A stretch of 43,422 nucleotides of DNA from contig MU616773.1 in assembly GCA_025201705.1 (NCBI GenBank), positions 1 to 43,422 on the forward strand. Reading direction: 5' to 3'. A program made the position numbers and the translations under genes. Below, one piece after another: positions 9,534 through 19,934 of the stretch (position 1 is its first letter; every line of letters begins with the position of its first letter). The stretch comes from Dissophora ornata. Taxonomy: Eukaryota; Mortierellomycota; Mortierellomycetes; Mortierellales; Mortierellaceae. Under the pieces are notes generated by a model. The model ran no database searches. It saw nothing but the letters and a program-made list of their open reading frames with translations, and was not told the DNA's origin.

Positions 9534-12500
9534 CTAGATGACATAGAACTCTGCCTCCTCCTTTTTCCGATTCTTCCGTCTTCCACAGCAGACCCACCCA
9601 CTGATATACTCTCTCCACTCTTTCCAAATCGACTCCTTGAAGAACAATAAGAAGATCCACAACCCTGTCGTGCTCACCAAGCCCTCTGCAACCATCATAA
9701 GGATGAAATCAGGCACATTTCCCTTTGCAAACTGGTTCCCGCATTGCTCCTGGTCTCCTTGTTTCGTAAAGATGCATATCTGCCAGGTGCTCATCCAAGA
9801 CATGTCGGTCTTGCTTCCCGCGACCAAGTAGAAGGCCCAGTAGATCATTACAGAGCCTGAGATAATAAGAGCCAAGACAGCAGCGCGCCATTGGATTCGG
9901 ATTGCGTTCATGACGTGGCGGCGGTGAGAGATGCGGGCGGCACGGCCCGAGGAGAGGGTCGAATGGGAGATGGTCTCGGAGTTATCGGACTGCAAAGTGA
10001 CCTTGATGATGTGGGCGAAGGTTGCCATGTGAAGTAAGGTTGAGGGGACCATGATGACTCCCAGGGGAATGAACAACAACGCGTTCGAAGAGCCCTGCGT
10101 AGCCATGCACCTATTTTATCGCGAGAGAAATATATATTTTTTGTTTAGAAAAAAAATCGCGTATATGGGGGAGGAGGTGGGTTGATACCTTTTCAACAAA
10201 CAAGTGACTCACATGTTGGAGTTGTTCCAGGCGAGCGACTTTGTGGCAATAGCAATGGCAGCAAATGTCCCAGGGACGAACCATCCAATTACATGCGTCA
10301 GCCATGACCTCATCGAAAGCCAGCTCGAGTTCCACACCGTATGCAGATGCAAGTTCACAATCACGATCGACAACCACGCCGTCGTCGACATCGCTCCAAA
10401 CAACACCCATGCTCCCTGGATCATACACAACGTATTATTGTACGACGTCGCCGGTGTGATTCCGTTCGCTGCACATTGAATCCTCTTTGGATTACCATAA
10501 GAGGGTGCAACAGCTGCAGCAAAGATGGCCGTGGCGAGTGCAGCATACAGAATCAAATTCGAAGGGTGTTGAAGTTTATCGGGCAGGACGATATAGGAGA
10601 TGGCGAGAACCAGGGCCAGGACCGCAGAAATACCCTTGAGAACATCGGTGATGAAGAAACCCTTGTCGAGGATACCGGGCTTGTAGAAGGCGTTGGTCTG
10701 AGGGCAAGGGAGACAACAGCCGCAGCCGCAGTTAGCGTCGTCGGTATTGCGCTGACCACCCGAGGCCTGGAAGACCAAGTCGACCACAAAGGGTGACACG
10801 CACTCGGTCATGGGGTTCGCGCATGTTGTGTTGGTGCTTTGAACTTTGAATATAAAAATGGTCAAGACGGGTCAGCATCTAGATTGTGCATCTCGACAAA
10901 GTGCAGCCGAAAAAAACCTTTTTTTTTTTTTTGGACCTCGTATTTGCTATACTTACAAGGAATGGCGTTGCAAGAGCCATCGAGTTGGTACGGATATGGT
11001 CCACCAGGGTACTTGTCAGTGTCTGGAATCGTTGTTGTGCAGTTTGGGAGGATCTGGGCCATGTTCAGATATGTGAGATCAGCCAAACATGCTTTGTTCA
11101 CAGCCTGGCATGTCGACGCACACGCAAACAGGACATCGTAGCTATTGGCTGTAAAATAGAAATAAAAAAATGTTAGACGCATGGTTTTCGGGCAGTATGC
11201 ACAGACAATAGGAACCAGGCCTACAGAGAGATCCCAGGAGACTGTGGCTCTCTTTCGTCTCCTTCTCTGTCTCTGTCCCCGCTCTTTTTTTTTAAAGTCC
11301 AGATCCACGATCCCAGATGGCACGGTTTATCAAGATTGAGAGCAAAGTAGAATCGCCGCCAAATGGGACCAAGTGCCTTACCTTGTGCGATGGCGACCGG
11401 TCGCGGGTAGGCTACTGAGCAAGCATAGGCCATGAATGTGGACTTGCATGGATCAACCAGTCCGCCAATTTGCTGCAGGCCCTGCGCGATCAGTTCCTGT
11501 TCGACCATGTCGACGGTCGCACCATCTGGGAGCCAGACCTGGTAGTTGACGAAGCCCTGTAATGAAAAATTTTAATTTCCCCAGGAGAAAGCGGAGTGTC
11601 AGGATTAGATCAAACATTTTGATCCCGACTATTAAAAAAAAAACCCCCCCACATGGAAAAAGTCTACAGGTGAAGTCGCTTACGTTGCAGAGGGTTCCGT
11701 TATAGTCGGCCACTAGGAAGACACAAATGAATTTAAAAAAAGGCGTAATTTAGCGTTGGGATTCGTCCAAAGTTGGGTTTCGGAAGGCTGGTGATGAATT
11801 TTGATGACCATCTCCCGACGCAATGAGGCAACTGGGGTTGAAACGAAGATGTGGGAACAATAGTAGAAGGCATAAAAATAGAATTCTCTTGAAGAGGAGC
11901 GCGGATCCACTCCCCAGGCCCCCCTCCCTCTCCCTGCACACGTCAATGTCAACAATATCTGGGAGAGAGGAGGAGGAGGGGGGGACCACAGGTTCGTATT
12001 CAAGCAACAAATTATTAATCCATCCCCTCACGAAATAATAGGTTCCGGGCTTATACGTGTCGCGAAAAAGACAGGTGAGCCCTGATTGGAAAATGAAAAA
12101 TAAGAAAGAGAGGCGTGGAGTGGATTGGACAATTGTCATCCAGGTCGGTTCACGGCTTCCTTCCTTCCGGGCTGGCCTCCTTGACCAGACAATATCCGAC
12201 CTCCGAAAGGAAAGGAAAGGACAACCCAGCCATTCAACCGTCGTCGGAGGAGGAGATAAAGAAAAGTGGAGTTGCAATAAACAGAGGTGGGACAACGCTG
12301 CATGGCGAAAATGGTGAGCGAAAGTGGAATGATTATCCACTCCTCATAATCCACCACCAAAACCACACAAGAAAAGAAATTACATACAAGAGGAGGAGGA
12401 GGACACCGTGCAAATATGCACTTGAAAGTAAACATCGCGTGGACATGCAGATATTTCAATTACGATGAACAACCAGGAACCCAAACAATCTGCTTTCGCA

Positions 12501-13264
12501 CTAGTGTTGCGCGCTCTCGCCTTTTTTCTTTTTAACATGCTTCTCTCTCTCTCTCTCTCGCTGTTCCTCTGTTCCGTGACGATTGCTCAAAACTTTAACA
12601 AAATCGTTCTTCGCTCTCCTTCCCTTTTTTTCCCGCAAACTTGTTTCCCAGTCACCCAGACCGGCTCGTCTCGACTACAGATAATAAACACATGCATACA
12701 GGCCCACACAAAAAAAAAAGAGCTTTCATATATCACTGCTTTGCGATTATCGCTTGTTATAGCATTCAACACAAGGAGCAATAAACAGAATCTGCCCATA
12801 TCATCTAAAACCCATACACAGCCAACCAAATATTAGAGTGAAGGAAGTAGGGTTGTATCGGAAATGGGGAAAGGAAGGAGAGGAGGAGGAGGAGTAGGGG
12901 GGAGAGGGGGAAAGGTAACAGCTCTGTGTATCCACGCAAGGAAGACGTTGCTGGTGAACCATGACTAGTACTACCGATTTTTTCAATCCCGAATGCACAG
13001 ACATTCTACCCCCCCATCACTTCGCATGGTTTTGGGAGCCATGGTTTTATCGTCTTGAACGATATACAAACTGAACAAACAAACTGAACAAACAAACATA
13101 AAAAAAAAACAATAACGATAACAACATGGGGAAAAAAAAGGCTAACGTCGCTTGAACCTACAATATCCAAAGGCAGTGACGCGCTGGACCGACGATGAAA
13201 GCAAGGCTGCCATCGAGACAACCAAGCCCATAGAGGACCCACTGAGGAGTTTCATGGGTCGCAT
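9534..13264 (-). CDS. Frizzled/Smoothened-like 7TM receptor with cysteine-rich domain
   Basis: Exons (minus): 13264-13162, 11712-11684, 11556-11382, 11148-10957, 10843-10213 and 10110-9534. All phases fit, giving 568 aa. Residues 1-31 look like a signal peptide (SMGLVVSMAALLSSSV). Residues about 35-215 form a Cys-rich ectodomain resembling the Frizzled CRD: NGTLC, DPCKSTFMAYACS, FACASTCQAVNKAC, PNCTT, DGSCNAIP, then TTC, TEC and a CGCGCCLPC cluster. Seven hydrophobic helices follow at about 228-253, 262-281, 306-331, 348-368, 388-412, 452-474 and 509-535. The cytoplasmic tail is short and basic (GRRKNRKKEE). The canonical KTxxxW Dishevelled-binding motif is absent; FKESIWKEW is nearest. Such receptors are known in early-diverging fungi and Dictyostelium; ligands are unknown. 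Exons 3-6 are solid. Exon 1 is inferred from signal-peptide character and phase alone and implies a 1,449-nt first intron. Confidence 0.85.
11713..13161 (-). other. inferred long first intron of the Frizzled-like gene
   Basis: It runs from donor GTAGGT (13161-13156) to acceptor TTCCTAG (ending at 11713). It is about ten times longer than the other introns of this gene. It contains T-, A- and CT-rich tracts but no frame I can support on either strand. The alternative is a nearer, unrecognised first exon, with the 13162-13264 segment belonging elsewhere. Confidence 0.4.
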
Positions 13265-14076
13265 GGCGCTTTTTTTTTTGTTTGTGTTCCTTCTTAAGTA
13301 ACAGTTATAGTCGAGTTTGAAAGGTGCGGGAAATTTGGATATCAGGTGGATCAAAGGAAAAGAATCCAAGAGCTAGCCAAGTGTCCCTTTTTGACGGGTG
13401 GATCGAATGCGATCAGATAGGAAGAGGGAATGGAGAGCGGGTGTGTTGAGCAGGGAGAGAGATAGAAGAGTCGTTGAGTAAGACACCGTCGGATGAGGAG
13501 AGGGGAGATGGAGGAGGATGGAGGAGTGGTGGAAGGAAGCGTGGTTGTTGTTTTTTTTTTTTTGTTTTTTTTTGTTTCCTGTGGATGGGGGGTTAGAAAA
13601 AGAAGGAAAGTGAAGGTGAGCGAGGATTCAATGACGGATCAATGTCACTGATTTAGGAATGCGAGAGACGGGCAGCGAACAGGGCACCAGCGTCCAGGTA
13701 AGTGGAATCGGCAAGCACGAAACATGGCATGAACATTAATCAAAGTTTTGGACCTCCAGGTCAACTCAAAAAAATCAAAATCATTTAATTCCCAGATTTC
13801 GCCTGAACCACTGCCATCACCACGTACGTTCAGTCATATGTCTAAATGTATCACAAGCACCTGCCCAAGCTCTTGCGCTGGCACCCAAAAAAAAATGCGC
13901 ATACTAATGTCTTTGTACAAAATCTGGTACAAAATCTGCAAAAGATCCCATAAATATACATTAATACTAAAATCACCAGGTGGGGGGAGGGGATGAGCTA
14001 TCATTTTTTTGATAGTCGATATCCTCCGCATGCATTATTATTATTACTGTACAACTATATTGTGTGTTACATGTAT
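13265..14076. other. spacer upstream of the Frizzled-like gene
   Basis: It comprises the presumed promoter of the Frizzled-like gene and the 3' flank of the Kelch gene (both minus). It holds T9-T14 tracts around 13550-13575, AT-rich sequence and GTACAAAATCTG repeated in tandem at 13914-13937. No coding sequence is evident. Confidence 0.45.
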
Positions 14077-16440
14077 TTAATTTTGGGTGGTGCCGTTTGT
14101 TGATGCTGCCGTTGCTGTTGTTATGGCTGGCAGTGGCGGTGGGGGCAAATATAGATGTTGCCGCACGGCCGTTTGAAGTTCCGGGAGCTCTTGTGTTGAG
14201 ACTGACAATATTGATTCATAACCGAATGCGGAGACACCCACAGGCCGCTTTGGCACAGGAGGCGCGTTCGAGGGAGGTATCAACCGTGGGTCGTACATGC
14301 TGGTAGGAGGGTGGGAGGACAGATCCGTGTAGCCGGTCTGTGAGGACATGATCGAGAGATACTTCATCCGGTAGTCATGGTATTGGTCATTGTCCACAGG
14401 TGAGGCCACCGTCGTCGAGGACGACACACCAAGGAATGGATAGTACCCGGGGCTAGAGATCGATTGTGGGTCGGCGCTTTGGCTGTCCTGTGAAGAAGTT
14501 GGCAAATAAGCCACTTCATCTGATATTGCTGGCATGGGCAGTTGCACCGCTGGCGGTGGTTGTGGTTGTGTATAGTAAATTGTTGTTGATGGATGACTGA
14601 CGAAAGTAGTAGCCAATTCGGGCAAGCCATATGCATTATCCGTTCTTTCGCTACCATTCCCATTCCCGGTCAATGACAAATACTGCAACGACATTGGCAC
14701 CGTCGTACTAGATAGCCCGTCATTGCTTCCTTGGTCCAGACTCTGTTTAGGGCCACCAAGCATGGATTCGGATGAAGGCTGGAAATTGTACACCGAGCTG
14801 GCCGTGGGTGGTGGCGGTCTTGTCGGCAAGAGAGTTCTCATACTCCCATCCGGATAACTCCCTGCTATCGAGCCGTTATTCTGGGCCGCCTTCATTCCGA
14901 GACGGCCTCTCCTCTGGCGTACCATATACAGGCCATAGGCCGCCAACACGACCAACGCAATCGAGCCTACTGCGATCCCTCCAATGGCTCCTGCAGACGT
15001 ACTGGTAGTTTGACTATGACTGTTCGTCGCTCCACTACTGCTGCTGCCACTGGTGGTACTTCCACCTGTGACAACGCCGCCAGATCCTTTAGTCGATGTT
15101 GAATTTCTTGAGGCCAGAGTCGGCGAAGGTGTGTAGGTTGTCACCCAGGTCCGTTCGGACAACGAAAACAACAAGAGGGCCTGGGCATCCGTGGGAGTCT
15201 CATGCACAGTGTTTGGAGTCTGGAGAAACCCACCCCAAATCAAAAACGTGTCATCGACGATGGCGCAAGCTGCGTTGCCTCGTCCAGTTCCATTAAAGGA
15301 TGTAGTTGTCCACGTCCAAGACGTTGTGTTAAGGATGTAGACATTTGGATCAGCACTACCCGGATGGGTAGTGAATCCCCCGTAAACTGCGATCAATGAT
15401 CCATCAGTATCTGAAAAATAGTGCCGAACGAGAGGGGAAAGAAGAATGTATTCGCGTTAGTTTCAAGCTGGTCAAGGTGGAAAAGGTTGTGAGGGGCAAT
15501 AAATAGATGAATTGAGCAAAATCATGGATACAGACAGCTACTTACTGCTCGCGGCACAATGTGATGTCCGCGCATAGTTGAAAGTGCCCATCGTTGCCTG
15601 TTTTTGTTTTCGATACATTCAAGAATGAAGTTAGGACCCTGGTTCACAAACAACATGAAAGCCATGCTAGGTTACAACTATTCTTCCCCTCCCCTATTTT
15701 ACCTGGGTGCTCCATGTCCCCGTATCGGGGTGAAAAAGATATAAACCTTGAGGGACAGCCACGGGCAGTGCTCCGCCAATGACCATCATCACACTCAGTC
15801 TCGGTACCCAAACCGCAGCATAGGTCGAGATGTTTTGCGGCCCAGGGGACGGTGTTGATACCTCTACCAAGGTTCTCGTTGTGGGGTCATATGTGTCAAA
15901 TGCAATGGACGTGTTTGAGCCCGTCGATCCAGCATCGCCACCAAGAATATAAATCTTGTTGGCAGTAGGGTTTGTCACCACAAAAAAGTCCCTCCGGGAA
16001 TTATCTGCCAAATTAGGTGGATTGAACGAAACCGACCACGACCCTGTGGTGATGTTGTAGATATTCACCCAGGATTTGGGTATCACAGTGGAGGCTGCAG
16101 CAGTATCACGGCCAAACGTGATAAAGCTTTGGTTATCGGCCGAGTAACCTGCAGAGTGATAGGCGTTTGCGGGACCAAGGGGAAGGGGTATCCATGCTGG
16201 TTGACTAGTATTCCATGCTATCGACAAGTTGAGTGCCCAAAAAGGTTGAAGTAGGTTGTCTGCTGACGTTGCTCCGCCCTGAATATAGAATCTATTGCCA
16301 ACTCTTGCAAAAGCTGAACCACCACAGGGCTGAGGTTGTGCTTTAACGAAAATGTTGTTGTTCCTGTCTGAGAGGTTGAGAAGGGGGAGGAGGAAAAGGA
16401 AGAGGAGAGAGAGGGTGTAGGCGAGGTGAAATGGGTACAT
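14077..16440 (-). CDS. Kelch/galactose-oxidase-type beta-propeller receptor with a single TM segment
   Basis: Exons (minus): 16440-15703, 15598-15547 and 15410-14077, with introns of 104 and 136 nt, giving 707 aa. A signal peptide (YTLSLLFLFLLPLL) starts at the second in-frame ATG; the first, at 16485, would add 15 polar residues ahead of it. The ectodomain (about 35-370) has repeated Kelch-like units, with glycine pairs followed by Tyr/Trp strands: RFYIQGG, KIYILGG, VMMVIGG, IAVYGG and FLIWGG. A Ser/Thr/Gly-rich stalk leads to one TM helix (about 403-427, GAIGGIAVGSIALVVLAAYG). A basic stop-transfer (RQRRGR) and a Ser/Pro-rich cytoplasmic tail of about 280 aa ending in a PPPPLP motif follow. 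Such extracellular-Kelch/TM proteins are common in Mortierella-type fungi. Ligand and signalling role are unknown. The proline motif could recruit SH3 or WW proteins (inference). Confidence 0.87.
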
Positions 16441-16860
16441 AATGCCTCTGTCTTTCCGCCGTGTTGCAAAGCAGTGAAATGTCATTAATGTCGTAATATG
16501 TAAGAGATGTAGGAGTAAGGGAGAGGAGGTGGGGGGGACGTAATAAAATAAATATTATTACGGAAAGGATGAGGACGGAGAGAGAGGAATGGGGGGGAGT
16601 GGGGAGGTGACAGGTGCGAAGAAAGAGAGTAAAAGAACAAAATATCGCACCAGTGCGCAACAAAAAGGCGAGGGGCAACGCAACTGTTGTTATATACGCG
16701 GAGCCCAGATGCGGGTTACAAAGGAAAATATATGTAGAGTGAGGGAAATTAAAAAGGTGCCTGTATGCTGGAAAGTACTGAACGAAAAAGTGGGCTGGAT
16801 TAGGTATTGAATGGTACATGTGCCCATGGTGTGGGCGGTAGGCTATTAAAGAGGGGGGGG

Positions 16861-16870
16861 NNNNNNNNNN
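16861..16870. other. assembly gap (10 N)
   Basis: Ten N follow a run of eight G. The true gap length is unknown, since 10 N may be a placeholder. It lies outside every supported gene. Confidence 0.98.
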
Positions 16871-18126
16871 AGTTGAATGTGAGGGACATCAAGGTACGGT
16901 ATGTACTCGGCGTAAGAGGTCCAGAATGGGAAGAGAGAGAGAAAAAGTACCAATCAACAAAACAACAATGCGACCGAGCGACCGTTGTACAGTATCACAG
17001 TACTGCAAGAAAGAGCGGCACTGTCCGAATGATCTGTATGCGACGGAGGATACCAATAATTATCGTTAAATAATTAAGGTGTCACAAAGAGACGCAAAAC
17101 AAAGCCATTAAACATTTAAGAGCCGGAGAACCGAGATGGAGACCAAAATTATTTGGTTGGAATGAGGAAAAAAAGAGAGCAAGATAATCGCGGATGACGA
17201 TGAGTGGCTGCAAAGGGGGGCTACATGAAATATAGAGCAAAAAGAAAGGGGGGAAAAGAAAGCCAGGTGGTGATGATCAAAGCAAAGAGATGGCTATACA
17301 AGCTAGAGGAGGGTTGTGGCGCATGACTTGGACGATAGCGGGCGCGGAGCGTAGAAAGATTTCCTCTGTTTGTTGTTTTGTTTTGAATGTCAAGCGCGTG
17401 GTGGATGGTGTCCCACCATTAATATTGGGTATGCAACAGCCCCTCCTGTCGTCATATCTTGGACAACAAGGACAATAAACGCCACAAGCACTCGGCAACA
17501 AACGCCGCACCCTTCCGGGGGATGTGGGACTTTTTTTTGCCGACTATTATCGACGCGTTTACTATTGTTTTATTGCCTGTATACCGAGAACAATAGAGTA
17601 TTATGGCTCATAGTTAATAGCTCAAAGCTCATAGCTCAATGGTGCCTTGACCCAAAGGGTGCAAAATATAAATTAAAATGGACGTGATCGGCGATCAGTT
17701 TACATCTGCAACAAGGACCAATGTCCTGGATGATCGATTATATGGGGCTGTGTAGGCAATGAGACACCATGCAGCACCACTCACTCTCCTGCTGGAAGCG
17801 AGGAAGGCCGATTCCGTTGTGGAGCCCTCCTCTTTTCTTTTTTTTTTCTCGTTCACCCCGACCATGATCCACCTTACAGGCGTCACGCACACACCCTTTC
17901 ATCGGACTAAGGATAACAACCATTGAATGCTGATTTTGTTGCCGAGCATTTCTTTATTCCGAGACAGAGTGATCTAGTGATCTCGAACAACATCCGATCT
18001 CTTAATTGCACTGCCTTGTACTATTTCTACGCACCTGCGAGCTCTTAGGATAAAAGCGCAGTTATGCACAGGAATGTTTTTTATGATCTACATGTATGCG
18101 GAACCGTTCGTCTTAGGGAAAGAGGG

Positions 18127-18144
18127 AAGAAGAAGAAGAAGAAG

Positions 18145-18183
<39 letters not shown>

Positions 18184-18196
18184 AGGGAGGGAGGGG
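18127..18196. repeat. compound purine microsatellite (GAA)n-(GA)n-(GGGA)n
   Basis: About 70 nt of pure purine on the plus strand change from trinucleotide to dinucleotide to tetranucleotide repeats. It lies about 100 nt 3' of the GNAT gene. Confidence 0.9.
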
Positions 18197-18294
18197 TATT
18201 CTCGTAGTGATTCGTTGCCACCATTGAGTTCCTAGCATTTTTTTTTGCCACCAAAACGCGACCACAATTATTTGCTGCAGGTCACCGAGGGGTT

Positions 18295-19184
18295 TCAGAT
18301 CGACTTTTGCAAGAATCTCGTGTCCAAATTTTGATCGCCACCATAGTTCCGCTTCTCGACCTTAAAAGTCTTGTAACCAAACTTTTCATACCCTGCCGCT
18401 TTACTCAATCCATAGAGCGTCAACGTTTCCAACCCACTCTTTCGACCCAACTCCTCACAGACATCCAAGATCCTACCCAAGTAACCTTGGCCTCGGAATT
18501 TCTTGTATAGGAACAAGGACACCACACATCCACGCTTGGTCTCTTTATCTGCAACGTCCTTGTCTCCGTGATCGAAATCTAGAAATTCAACTCCTCCCAT
18601 ACCCACCGCCGTATTCGTCCCTGGGAGGTAGAAGATCGCCATAATGCGAGTGCCTTCTTCTTGTTGGATGAACCACGTTGGCACCTATAGGAGTGAGGTG
18701 GCGATGATTGGATCCGGTAAATGGGGGAGTAGGATAGGATGGAATGTGCAGTCATTAACATGAAACAGAGAACGTTACCTTGGCTGTGTCCCATCCACAG
18801 GCTTTGCGCATCGCCTTGAGCAGCGCCCCGTGTTCTTCAGCATTGGGAATCACATAGTCCAGAGGAGGATGGGGAGAGACTGGCTCTGTTCTAACCAAAT
18901 GTCGGAGGCCCCAGATAGTGGGCGGGATAGATAAAAGCATATGGCAGCATAAGAGAGGGAAACATGTGAGTTGGGTGTGGGTGCCAGATCTCATTTTCCC
19001 TAGATCAACGGCTTTTTTTTTTTTCTCTCTGTGTGTATGTTTTTTTTTCTTATTAGTGGAAATTGTCATTTGATAAAAAAAACAACAGTGAGCCTGTATG
19101 CGGGGGGGGTACTAACATGGAGTCCATGGCGTTCAGGTCCTTGGTTTCTGTGGTTGCCTTGACGACGATGTCGATGTCGACCAT
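18295..19184 (-). CDS. GNAT-family N-acetyltransferase
   Basis: Exons (minus): 19184-19117, 18890-18779 and 18684-18295, with introns of 226 and 94 nt, giving 189 aa. The GNAT fold is recognisable from strand beta4, VVSLFLYKKF, followed by the acetyl-CoA pyrophosphate loop RGQGYLG (residues 124-130; Q/RxxGxG/A motif A) and helix ILDVCEELGRK. Near the end, LTLYGLSKAAGYEKFGYKTF is the usual motif B ending. It transfers an acetyl group from acetyl-CoA to an amine; the substrate cannot be told. The start codon sits in the context CAACCATGG and gives a short N-terminus of ordinary composition. It is divergently arranged with the Q/H-rich gene at 19935, sharing a 750-nt intergenic region. Confidence 0.85.
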
Positions 19185-19934
19185 GGTTGGAATGTAGATT
19201 CGGGGGGGAGGAGGAAGGAATGTTCAGCTCGATGGCGCAAACTAAAGCAAGCAAGCAAAAAAAAGTTGACAGGCAGAACACTGAAAAATCATTTTGGGTC
19301 TGGATCCCCTTTCATTTCTCGTTGCAGCCTAAGCCGCTTGCGGGGAGCTGTCGAGTTGCCTGTTAAAACGTCAAGTCGTGGCAGGACATTCTCCCTTGAT
19401 GTAGAAACCTATCCCCATTGAGCAAGCGGGATGAGCGCAATAGAGTCGATGGAGTTGAATGCTGCGGTTGGTGGTTGAGTTGCAAGGAAAGAAAGGAGAT
19501 GGCGGGGTCAGTGCCCGGTGGTTGTGGAATGGAACGAGGCCCCCTTGGGTAGAGCTGCAAACATGTGGACCAGTAACAGGGCCGTTGCGAGATGTTCTGA
19601 TGCATGTGCTCTGGCGACAAGGCCCTGTCTAGTCTGATCTGGCATATGCTCCAATGCATGACTGACACACACACGGATACGTGAGTGCAAAGGCGGGGGG
19701 GACAGACGGGCGAAGCGCTCAAATTGCACCAAAGGCTTTTTTTCTTTCTTTTCCCCCCTCCTGCAGTGAGACAAAGGCGCTCTTTTGGTGTCCAACCGCG
19801 GATCGTTTTACTCTCGTGCCGCCTTTTTTTTCTGCTCTGTCTCTTGCTTTTCCTTCTTGTCCTTTTCTCTCTCACTCCCATCATCTCATCCCCATTCGCT
19901 GTTTCTAACATCTCCCCCCTCCCCCCCCCTCGCC
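19185..19934. other. shared divergent promoter region
   Basis: A 750-nt spacer between the GNAT gene (minus) and the Q/H-rich gene (plus). The last 150 nt are C/T-rich leader sequence. Open frames here lack a good start. No clear TATA box was found. Confidence 0.45.

Larger units (their letters stand above)
16441..18294. other. 1.85-kb spacer with assembly gap, no supported gene
   Basis: Contains the Kelch promoter (with a CGCAC-CA-GTGCG inverted repeat at 16646-16657), the N gap at 16861-16870, several AT-rich and purine-rich tracts, and a compound microsatellite at 18127-18196. I found no frame with convincing composition and no tRNA. A gene interrupted by the gap cannot be excluded. Confidence 0.45.

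Noticed and set aside
10712..10745. Antisense frame across the Cys-rich receptor exon
   Set aside because: Codon pattern and splice sites support only the minus-strand receptor.
12465..12836. Plus-strand frame with a signal-peptide-like start
   Set aside because: The hydrophobic part comes from a TC microsatellite and the rest is low-complexity. It lies inside the inferred intron of the opposite-strand receptor gene.
16441..16485. Upstream ATG giving 15 more residues to the Kelch protein
   Set aside because: It would place polar and basic residues before the signal peptide; the second ATG is preferred, though not proven.
17608..17680. tRNA-like box A (TAGCTCAATGGT) in a repeated GCTCATAG context
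   Set aside because: No B box, no cloverleaf stems and no acceptor pairing follow. The motif arises from local GCTCATAG repeats.
19785..19934. In-frame N-terminal extension of the Q/H-rich gene with hydrophobic residues
   Set aside because: It starts at GTG, not ATG, and is translated pyrimidine-rich leader. The ATG at 19935 has a good context.
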